A model generated the notes under the pieces. That model had not been told where the DNA came from. It saw only the letters and a list, made by a program, of their open reading frames with translations, and made no database searches. From NCBI RefSeq assembly GCF_014851395.1, contig NW_024044459.1:2950112-3014111 (forward strand): a DNA stretch of 64,000 nt, given 5' to 3'. Shown in pieces: positions 54,191-64,000 of this stretch; position 1 is the stretch's first letter, and each line of letters starts with the position of its first letter. The position numbers and the translations under genes are program-made. This DNA comes from Micropterus salmoides (Eukaryota; Chordata; Actinopteri; Centrarchiformes; Centrarchidae).

Positions 54191-57117
54191 TATCACTCAA
54201 AAGCTGTAGCCTAGTCTTAAACTTGTGAGTCTTAAAACTTTAATCCTTCTAGAGTCTGTGTCTCTTCTTCTCTGTCCTCTCTCTTCTGGTGTAACATAGG
54301 CTGTCCAGGGCTGAATTGAGGAATGTGCTCCACCCCCCGCACCTCCTTGCATCCCTCCCCTCCTTCTGTTTTCTCAATGAGCCACATCAAGTTGTGTGTT
54401 TTAACTGTCATTAGCATCTTCAGGTAATCTTGTAGACCAGTTATGGAATAGAGTTATCTATAACCCCAGACTCCGGTTGTTAAAAACGGTCTGGGTTTAT
54501 CAGACAGAGTTCGTTTTCGAAACAGGAACCTATTTTTATCAGCCGGAGACAAGAGTTTGGAACTACAGACTATCTAATAATCTGGTTGTACCAGAAGCAA
54601 CGGCCCCCAACCCCTCACCAGTTATTTCCCACATGCTGTCACATACAAAATAAGAGGGTGGGCAGAGTTAGCCGTGAGCCAATGATAAGAGACTAGGAGG
54701 GGTTACCATAGGCCAATGATGGGAGTCTGTGAAAATAAAACGAGAACATTGTCTTCAAGAAATTGCCAAGAGGGCACTTGGATCCTTGAGCAGTATCTAC
54801 CTACCAAAGAGGGGACCTCTATGCGGTTAATTTTTTTCAGCTAATGAGTGTTTGTATCTCTTAAAGACTTCTTGTTTCTTTCAAAAATGGAAATTTTAAC
54901 ATCAGTGTTAGTAATATATAAATATTCAGGGCCACTTTATTGAGAATTTACAGTTTTACCTGTTATTCAGAAATAACTTGGATGCATGCACAAATGTCAA
55001 AGATTGCAGTATTAGCAGCAAAAGGTACTTTATCTAGGGTTCAATTATATAAAATGTCTTATTACACTAGTGCAGTCATTTAAACTTTCTCTTCAGGTTT
55101 GTCTGTGGTGCTTGGTCATTTGGTGAAGTAGGCCTTTTTAAAGGGCCTTCATCTTTATCTTATTTTGCATTTGCTCTTCATAATTATAAATTAGGACTAA
55201 AATGCTCAGCAGCATGATCCTATTTTTTTAAGTAATCACTAAAACAGGTTTATCAACTTTTACTAAACCTTTGGAATAATTCTGTCCCCAAATATTGTGA
55301 AATGAAATTGACCAGTTATAGACAAGATTTCTATCAATTTTGCAATGTACTTGTTTCTTCATTCTAAATTTTATAGGATTGCACTTTATTTATTGACTGC
55401 ATTACAGAAACGTCCATTGTTGGCTGGCATGTAATGACACGGAGTTCCCTCTTAGTTCCTTCCTAGCTAGCATGGAGTGACACTCCAGCATGGATGAATA
55501 AAATAATGGGGTATTTCTATTAAGAGAATATTGTAATCTAAACTAAATATTTAATTTATAGTTACACTTACAAAATAAGGACAATTCTTATGTAGCAAAA
55601 AAAAAAACTACAGGTGTTAACAGCGTCCAAATAACTCTAAATTTAGTCTCAGTAACATATAGACTATGTCCCTCATTCTAAACTAAAGCCTTACTCATAA
55701 CTAAGTCACTAGTCACGCTAACAGGCCTCCTCTTTCCCTTTAGTAAAAAAAGCTAGAATTATAAAAAAATATACTTCATCAACTGGAAACTTCAAGAGCT
55801 AAAGTTTGATCCTTCTACTGAGAACCAGCTGCCTTTTGCTAATTAGGGTTTATTAGACTATTACAGAGGTCATGAAATCCAGAACCCTTCCCTTGGGGAT
55901 GAAGTATTCAAATGCTAGTTAACTACTTTGTTGACATAACAGGACAGTAGTTTTCTGTTGAAAATAAAACAGAAGGTTATAATAAATCTCCTACAGGTAA
56001 AAGAATAAAAATCAGCTTCTTTATTTTGGCTCAACCGTGATCTGTGCTAATAACACTTATTGCACGTTCCAAAGCTCAACAGGAACCAGCAGCTTCAACA
56101 ACAAAAGTCTGTAACAATATCTATCATATGGCTTTTTATTTTTTATGTAATGCCCAGATTTACCACGGGGTTCTTGACTAGCCAGAACAGGATGTTCAGC
56201 AGTCTTACACTGTTTCATTGCAGGTCTTGCATTCAGCCATAGTGGCTAGTTTGCCCTTGACAATAAGGTTTTAGTAAAAAGTCTCATCACTGCTGCGACC
56301 TCTTTTTTGAGACCATGCTGTTTCTATTTTTTTTTCTAGTGTCCCCTTCCATAGCATTTTTCAGAGACACTACAAAAGAGGAAAACAGATTGCCATCGAT
56401 AACCCAAACTCTAGGGTTAACTCGTAATTTTCATTACATTTGTTATGTAGTAAATCTACAACTGCAAAGCAATTTAGTGATCCCTACCATGTAGTGATCA
56501 AATGCCAATGCTCTCTCTCTCTCTTCCCCATATTTAAAATGTGTAAATCTAATACCGCAATACTCATCAGGATCAATCTTCTATGTGTAAGTTAACATGT
56601 TGCAAATTTTACCCTTGCTACTAAGAGTTAGTACAGGACATGCAACATTAGTCCTCATTTTCCGAGCTGCTTTCTGAGCTGCTTTTGTCAAGCTTTGTGA
56701 GACGTGAAAACATTTATTTCACCCCCACAATGTTTCTACATCACTGAAAAGAGCATGTGAAAATCTAGTTTTGGGGAGAAGTCTGTTTTTGCTTGTGATA
56801 AGCTAGCCCAAATCGCACCATCAAAACTTCTAGTTTCACATTTAAAAAATCCTGCCCCCGCCTTCATACTATTTACTTGTTTTGTGAAGCACATGCAGAA
56901 GGATTGAATTACAATCAGCAGTGGTTTTACATGTCAACATTAGGTTATTGCAGAACAACAAAGAAGCCCCCTGCTGTGAAGAAGCATTTTGAGTAACAGA
57001 ATTACATATCATGACAAATACATTAGTATGTACCACCGGTTGTTGTGGCTCTAAAAACTGAGTTGATGCTCACTATGACTCTGAACTGATAGTAAAACAC
57101 ATACTTTTGTATTTGTA

Positions 57118-57223
57118 TTGTGTATTTACCATGGGGTTCATGCCCTTCCCTTCTCATGTTCGCCTGTTTGTCCCTCTCGTCTGTGTTCTTGTTACACGGT
57201 ACAAAAGAAAAAATCTTATCCAT
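57118..57223 (-). other. Unassigned short ORF or exon-like segment in left arm
   Basis: The minus strand encodes MDKIFSFVPCNKNTDERDKQ then ANMRREGHEPHG, followed by GTAAAT, which could act as a splice donor. The mirror copy at about 60553-60656 differs by one residue (V to A). I do not recognise it. It could be a small exon of an element-encoded gene or chance. Confidence 0.2.
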
Positions 57224-57888
57224 TCTAACCAAAACAATACATATGTATAAATATTTACAACTTTACTACAAGTGTTATGTCAGTTACAGGATATTATAAA
57301 TCTAAAACTTCAAAGCAATGTTAATTACATTTTCATTAGCTTCAGAGTTTTCTACAGCAACTGGCTAGGAGGTGTATCAAGTCATCTGGAAAGGGACATC
57401 ATGAAAGTGATGGCAATTTTTAGTGAAGTTATATGTTATGGGCACTTATCTGACCAAATACCAGTCTAAAGTGAAAAGGGCAAATGCTTGAGTGACAAAA
57501 ACAATGCAAAGCAGGAGAGCAAGAGTCAGAGAGACCAAACTGACATAGGTTTATATGGGGACAAGCAGCTGTACTGTCCAACAAAATACTAATGAAGACA
57601 CTAATTTTAAATTTAAAGTTTGGTGATGTTGACACTGACTTGCATTAAAATAGCTTTAAAAGCGGCTTGCTAGTTAAACATTTCTATTGGGGCATACCTG
57701 TAGAGATGTGCCTTCCAGAGCGGTTTTAATATATGGGGTGGAAAATAAAAACACGTATTAAGAATATATTTAACATAATAATTTAATAGAAATACGGTAG
57801 CTTTGCTTAGCCTACATGCAATTAATCAATCGCCTGACTCTCTCCATCCCTGCAGAATGTACAGGCTAGTATACCACCATATAGTTGA

Positions 57889-58143
57889 TCATGTGTTATA
57901 CGCTAATTCCAACGTTTCTTTTCTTGATTCCCATGTGGAGAGACAAAACTTTTTAAATGACGTGTACATTTTGACTGGTTTTCCACAAATGTAGCAGTAG
58001 GTTATATTACTTACTAAAGGGGATGTCTTTAAAGACTGTATGTACTGATCGTCACCAGTTTCAGCACTATCCTTAACAGACGTGTCTTCAGTATTTCCAT
58101 TAAGAGCTTTAGCCCAAACTCCTGGTACTTGTACTTGCTTCAT
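57889..58143 (-). other. Unassigned 84-residue ORF in left arm
   Basis: The ORF reads MKQVQVPGVWAKALNGNTED then, further on, CYICGKPVKMYTSFKKFCLS and ends LELAYNT. A CxxC pair followed by a basic stretch and another Cys could be half of a zinc-binding fold. I do not recognise the family. The equivalent sequence in the other arm (about 59633-59887, plus) has lost one C in a CCCC run near 59755 and is frameshifted. The GTAAGT just after (58005-58010 reversed) could instead be a splice donor. Whether it is translated is unknown. Confidence 0.3.
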
Positions 58144-58235
58144 TTCCCTACAAGTGTTTTCACTGTGTTGTGTTGACTGCAGTCTTAGGGTTGGACATTT
58201 TATTATTAAGTTCTTCTGAGGGTTGCAAATATTTT

Positions 58236-59540
58236 AGTTGTTTTATTATTTATTTTTGTATCTTTTAATTTCTTTTGGTGTAAGTTTTATGTTCGATATT
58301 TATAATCTAGACTGTTGCAGTGCATTCAATTGTTTTCATTTCTCTTTTAGTGGTTTGATTCAGGAACCGGACCTTTAGGTGTGAACCCACCCTTGAGGAT
58401 TATTGTAGAAATTTGTAAAGTGATGCATATGAAGAATCACAATTAATTAACACCACAAGGAAGTTTTTACCTCTGTAAATATAATATTTGCTGCTTTGCA
58501 CGTATCAAGTTCCAATAGACTGTATATTGGTGAACCAAATTAAAACACTTAACTACCACCTTCACTGAAATAGCATTCTAACAGAAGATAAAAGACTATT
58601 ACTTATTATGTTTAAAGTTAAGCATTCATGAATGCAACATTTATTTATTAAAATACTCACCTTTACATCTCACACCACGCCACATAAGAGGGGAAAAGGG
58701 TTCACTTCATCTGGCACATTTTCCAAGGCTGTACTGCTGAGGAGCCCTCCTCAAGTTGACCGTTGTGCTGACAACAGTATTGATTATGAAATTACATTTT
58801 CATTAGCAAATTACACTTCTAATTTGGTGAAGAACTTAGAGCTACTCTAGTGCACATGAACATTGAACTCAACATGGATGGCACCAAAATGCACACCAAA
58901 GACAGTGTGGACCAAACGGTATCTAGACAAATATTTAACACTTTCAGGAGTCTATTCAACTATCTTAAGTCTTGCAGGTTGCAATCCAACAAGTTTGCAG
59001 CAACCATTTTCTTCACAAACAATCTGAATTACTTTAAACACATACATCATATAAAAAGTCAAATTGGCTTCTATGTAAAAACTATACAGTCTCCCATTTT
59101 AGAATCTTATGTTTGTACCTCTTTACAAAGTTTTAGTACTAATTTTCTTGATAAATAACAAAGAGACATACAAACATCAATTTGCACCTCAATTAAAGTG
59201 AAGTGAAAAAATCAACCCAACCGATGAATCGCACATGCTTCAAAACAAACAACCAAATGAAGCATCTAAATGATTATCAGTATAGATTATGCGTGATACA
59301 ATGAGTTTTGTTATTTACTTTCAACAGCAAAAATCTATATTTAAGCTTAAACATGTTAATAGTTAGGTAGGCTCGTAAGTGTCATTGCGGAATTATTCTC
59401 AAAGTTATGTACTCACTAAGACCTTTTAAAGCTTTTTTTAAGAACCAAGTCCAAGTGAATAGAATTTATCAGAGGAGGAATATGTACCTGATTCTTACAG
59501 TCAATCAGACTAGTTCATGGGAAAGCACAGCAGGACGTTC
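58236..59540. other. Unique spacer between inverted-repeat arms
   Basis: About 1.3 kb of AT-rich sequence is not shared between arms. The longest plus-strand reading (58850-59158) has no features I recognise. I found no exon or named repeat. Confidence 0.7.
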
Positions 59541-62500
59541 AAAATATTTGCAACCCTCAGAAGAACTTAATAATAAAATGTCCAACCCTAAGACTGCAGT
59601 CAACACAACACAGTGAAAACACTTGTAGGGAAATGAAGCAAGTACAAGTACCAGGAGTTTGGGCTAAAGCTCTTAATGGAAATACTGAAGACACGTCTGT
59701 TAAGGATAGTGCTGAAACTGGTGACGATCAGTACATACAGTCTTTAAAGACATCCCTTTAGTAAGTAATATAACCTACTGCTACATTTGTGGAAAACCAG
59801 TCAAAATGTACACGTCATTTAAAAAGTTTTGTCTCTCCACATGGGAATCAAGAAAAGAAACGTTGGAATTAGCGTATAACACATGATCAACTATATGGTG
59901 GTATACTAGCCTGTACATTCTGCAGGGATGGAGAGAGTCAGGCGATTGATTAATTGCATGTAGGCTAAGCAAAGCTACCGTATTTCTATTAAATTATTAT
60001 GTTAAATATATTCTTAATACGTGTTTTTATTTTCCACCCCAATATATTAAAACCGCTCTGGAAGGCACATCTCTACAGGTATGCCCCAATAGAAATGTTT
60101 AACTAGCAAGCCGCTTTTAAAGCTATTTTAATGCAAGTCAGTGTCAACATCACCAAACTTTAAATTTAAAATTAGTGTCTTCATTAGTATTTTGTTGGAC
60201 AGTACAGCTGCTTGTCCCCATATAAACCTATGTCAGTTTGGTCTCTCTGACTCTTGCTCTCCTGCTTTGCATTGTTTTTGTCACTCAAGCATTTGCCCTT
60301 TTCACTTTAGACTGGTATTTGGTCAGATAAGTGCCCATAACATATAACTTCACTAAAAATTGCCATCACTTTCATGATGTCCCTTTCCAGATGACTTGAT
60401 ACACCTCCTAGCCAGTTGCTGTAGAAAACTCTGAAGCTAATGAAAATGTAATTAACATTGCTTTGAAGTTTTAGATTTATAATATCCTGTAACTGACATA
60501 ACACTTGTAGTAAAGTTGTAAATATTTATACATATGTATTGTTTTGGTTAGAATGGATAAGATTTTTTCTTTTGCACCGTGTAACAAGAACACAGACGAG
60601 AGGGACAAACAGGCGAACATGAGAAGGGAAGGGCATGAACCCCATGGTAAATACACAATACAAATACAAAAGTATGTGTTTTACTATCAGTTCAGAGTCA
60701 TAGTGAGCCATCAACTCAGTTTTTAGAGCCACAACAACCGGTGGTACATACTAATGTATTTGTCATGATATGTAATTCTGTTACTCAAAATGCTTCTTCA
60801 CAGCAGGGGGCTTCTTTGTTGTTCTGCAATAACCTAATGTTGACATGTAAAACCACTGCTGATTGTAATTCAATCCTTCCTGCATGTGCTTCACAAAACA
60901 AGTAAATAGTATGAAGGCGGGGGCAGGATTTTTTAAATGTGAAACTAGAAGTTTTGATGGTGCGATTTGGGCTAGCTTATCACAAGCAAAAACAGACTTC
61001 TCCCCAAAACTAGATTTTCACATGCTCTTTTCAGTGATGTAGAAACATTGTGGGGGTGAAATAAATGTTTTCACGTCTCACAAAGCTTGACAAAAGCAGC
61101 TCAGAAAGCAGCTCGGAAAATGAGGACTAATGTTGCGTGTCCTGTACTAACTCTTAGTAGCAAGGGTAAAATTTGCAACATGTTAACTTACACATAGAAG
61201 ATTGATCCTGATGAGTTTGCGGTATTAGATTTACACATTTTAAATATGGGGAGAGAGAGAGAGAGCATTGGCATTTGATCACTACATGGTAGGGATCACT
61301 AAATTGCTTTGCAGTTGTAGATTTACTACATAACAAATGTAATGAAAATTACGAGTTAACCCTAGAGTTTGGGTTATCGATGGCAATCTGTTTTCCTCTT
61401 TTGTAGTGTCTCTGAAAAATGCTATGGAAGGGGACACTAGAAAAAAAAATAGAAACAGCATGGTCTCAAAAAAGAGGTCGCAGCAGTGATGAGACTTTTT
61501 ACTAAAACCTTATTGTCAAGGGCAAACTAGCCACTATGGCTGAATGCAAGACCTGCAATGAAACAGTGTAAGACTGCTGAACATCCTGTTCTGGCTAGTC
61601 AAGAACCCCGTGGTAAATCTGGGCATTACATAAAAATAAAAAGCCATATGATAGATATTGTTACAGACTTTTGTTGTTGAAGCTGCTGGTTCCTGTTGAG
61701 CTTTGGAACGTGCAATAAGTGTTATTAGCACAGATCACGGTTGAGCCAAAATAAAGAAGCTGATTTTTATTCTTTTACCTGTAGGAGATTTATTATAACC
61801 TTCTGTTTTATTTTCAACAGAAAACTACTGTCCTGTTATGTCAACAAAGTAGTTAACTAGCATTTGAATACTTCATCCCCAAGGGAAGGGTTCTGGATTT
61901 CATGACCTCTGTAATAGTCTAATAAACCCTAATTAGCAAAAGGCAGCTGGTTCTCAGTAGAAGGATCAAACTTTAGCTCTTGAAGTTTCCAGTTGATGAA
62001 GTATATTTTTTATAATTCTAGCTTTTTTTACTAAAGGGAAAGAGGAGGCCTGTTAGCGTGACTAGTGACTTAGTTATGAGTAAGGCTTTAGTTTAGAATG
62101 AGGGACATAGTCTATATGTTACTGAGACTAATTTAGAGTTATTTGGACGCTGTTAACACTGTAGTTTTTTTTTTTGCTACATAAGAATTGTCCTTATTTT
62201 GTAAGTGTAACTAAAATTAAATATTTAGTTTAGATTACAATATTCTCTTAATAGAAATACCCCATTATTTTATTCATCCATGCTGGAGTGTCACTCCATG
62301 CTAGCTAGGAAGGAACTAAGAGGGAACTCCGTGTCATTACATGCCAGCCAACAATGGACGTTTCTGTAATGCAGTCAATAAATAAAGTGCAATCCTATAA
62401 AATTTAGAATGAAGAAACAAGTACATTGCAAAATTGATAGAAATCTTGTCTATAACTGGTCAATTTCATTTCACAATATTTGGGGACAGAATTATTCCAA

Positions 62501-64000
62501 AGGTTTAGTAAAAGTTGATAAACCTGTTTTAGTGATTACTTAAAAAAATAGGATCATGCTGCTGAGCATTTTAGTCCTAATTTATAATTATGAAGAGCAA
62601 ATGCAAAATAAGATAAAGATGAAGGCCCTTTAAAAAGGCCTACTTCACCAAATGACCAAGCACCACAGACAAACCTGAAGAGAAAGTTTAAATGACTGCA
62701 CTAGTGTAATAAGACATTTTATATAATTGAACCCTAGATAAAGTACCTTTTGCTGCTAATACTGCAATCTTTGACATTTGTGCATGCATCCAAGTTATTT
62801 CTGAATAACAGGTAAAACTGTAAATTCTCAATAAAGTGGCCCTGAATATTTATATATTACTAACACTGATGTTAAAATTTCCATTTTTGAAAGAAACAAG
62901 AAGTCTTTAAGAGATACAAACACTCATTAGCTGAAAAAAATTAACCGCATAGAGGTCCCCTCTTTGGTAGGTAGATACTGCTCAAGGATCCAAGTGCCCT
63001 CTTGGCAATTTCTTGAAGACAATGTTCTCGTTTTATTTTCACAGACTCCCATCATTGGCCTATGGTAACCCCTCCTAGTCTCTTATCATTGGCTCACGGC
63101 TAACTCTGCCCACCCTCTTATTTTGTATGTGACAGCATGTGGGAAATAACTGGTGAGGGGTTGGGGGCCGTTGCTTCTGGTACAACCAGATTATTAGATA
63201 GTCTGTAGTTCCAAACTCTTGTCTCCGGCTGATAAAAATAGGTTCCTGTTTCGAAAACGAACTCTGTCTGATAAACCCAGACCGTTTTTAACAACCGGAG
63301 TCTGGGGTTATAGATAACTCTATTCCATAACTGGTCTACAAGATTACCTGAAGATGCTAATGACAGTTAAAACACACAACTTGATGTGGCTCATTGAGAA
63401 AACAGAAGGAGGGGAGGGATGCAAGGAGGTGCGGGGGGTGGAGCACATTCCTCAATTCAGCCCTGGACAGCCTATGTTACACCAGAAAGAGAGAGGACAG
63501 AGAAGAAGAGACACAGACTCTAGAAGGATTAAAGTTTTAAGACTCACAAGTTTAAGACTAGGCTACAGCTTTTGAGTGATAATGATAGCAAGTTTGTAAG
63601 ACAAAGCACTAGCAAAGATTTTACAAAGTTTAATTTTGGAACTCTCTTATATTAACTCTTATTTTGCTGCATGCTGTTGAAGGTAATTTTAAATGCTGTT
63701 TAATTTTAACTCACTGTTATACTATTTTAATGTAATTATTTCAATTTATTCTTTAGTTCTTTAATGATGGTAAGTTTGTCACACAAAGCTTTAGCAAAGA
63801 TTTTGAAGGTAATTTAAAAATCTGTTTAATTTTAACTCACTGTTATACTATTTTACTGTAATTTATTTCAATTTATTCTTTAGTTCTTTAATGATGGTAA
63901 GTTTGTCACACAAAGCTTTAGCAAAGATTTTACAAAGTTTAATTTTGGAACTCACTCTTATTTTGCTGCATGCTGTTGAAGGTAATTTATAATGACATAG
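59541..64000 (-). repeat. Right arm of giant inverted repeat (runs off window)
   Basis: This is the reverse complement of 53772-58235, beginning AAAATATTTGCAACCCTCAG at 59541. At 64000 the sequence still matches (..TTTATAATGACATAG), so the true outer boundary, and any mirror minisatellite beyond it, is outside the window. Differences from the left arm include the T/C change near 60577, A/G near 61134, and small indels, many in mononucleotide runs. Confidence 0.95.

Larger units (their letters stand above)
53772..58235 (+). repeat. Left arm of giant inverted repeat (~4.46 kb)
   Basis: The sequence from CTATGTCATTATAAATTACC (53772) to GAGGGTTGCAAATATTTT (58235) is repeated in reverse complement at 59541-64000. 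Corresponding positions sum to about 117772-117776. The arms differ by scattered single-base changes and small indels. For example, the codon at about 57196 is GTA here and GCA in the other arm, and there are one-base indels near 55607, 56556, 57070, 57738 and 58020. Its outer part holds 2-3 tandem copies of a 120-180 bp unit. I recognise no transposase or host gene in it. Confidence 0.95.

Noticed and set aside
54232..54417. Short ORF MLMTVKTHNLMWLIEKTEGG present in both arms (54232-54417 minus, 63354-63575 plus)
   Set aside because: The two arms differ in frame at the C-terminus, and there is no recognisable motif or splice context. Conservation is explained by the arm duplication itself.

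Overview
The window is eukaryotic nuclear DNA, almost certainly from a teleost fish. It is AT-rich and intron-dominated, and it carries fish-type CR1/L2 LINEs, Tc1, Penelope-like, PIF-Harbinger and hAT elements and tRNA-derived SINEs. I could not settle the species.

The only host gene I can support lies on the minus strand. It is a run of eleven exons of a voltage-gated calcium channel alpha-1 subunit of the CaV2 class, best matching cacna1b (N-type, CaV2.2). Transcribed from high to low coordinates, the exons are 43005-42890, 42714-42628, 36270-36187, 27252-27046, 25190-25078, 24856-24744, 24654-24523, 20694-20622, 20534-20417, 20260-20193 and 4411-4305. All have consensus GT/AG boundaries, and the codon phases agree at every junction. 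Together they encode the I-II linker (beta-subunit binding helix), all of domain II (S1-S6, with its voltage sensor and pore) and the start of the II-III linker. The earlier exons (domain I) and later exons (the rest of the II-III linker, domains III and IV) were not found here.

Most of the rest is transposon debris in and around the introns. 0.5-2.9 kb: L2-type LINE. 4.4-5.1 kb: hAT-like and Penelope scraps. 5.6-8.0 kb: a second LINE. 8.7-12.7 kb: a dense pile-up of Tc1, Penelope-like element with inverted partial copy, and Harbinger remnant split by a LINE tail. 13.9-18.2 kb: a near full-length CR1/L2 LINE with an ORF1 esterase block and ORF2 endonuclease and reverse transcriptase, broken by frameshifts. 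18.2-18.8 kb: Harbinger and LINE-tail fragments. 27.3-31.5 kb: minus-strand LINE plus two non-autonomous DNA transposons. 37.5-41.8 kb: LINEs and SINEs. 44.4-45.3 kb: a complete non-autonomous hAT-type element with a perfect 8-bp target duplication. 46.3-49.3 kb: SINE, antisense LINE and a GIY-YIG fragment.

The right end is the most unusual part. A ~55-bp minisatellite (53.2-53.77 kb) directly abuts one arm of a very large inverted repeat. The arms, 53772-58235 and 59541-64000, are about 4.46 kb each, nearly identical, and separated by a 1.3-kb unique spacer. The right arm runs into the window edge, so its outer end is not seen. The arms differ by scattered substitutions and small indels, so they are not a literal mirrored copy. 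I recognise no known family in them. Family names below were assigned by eye from motifs, with no database search.
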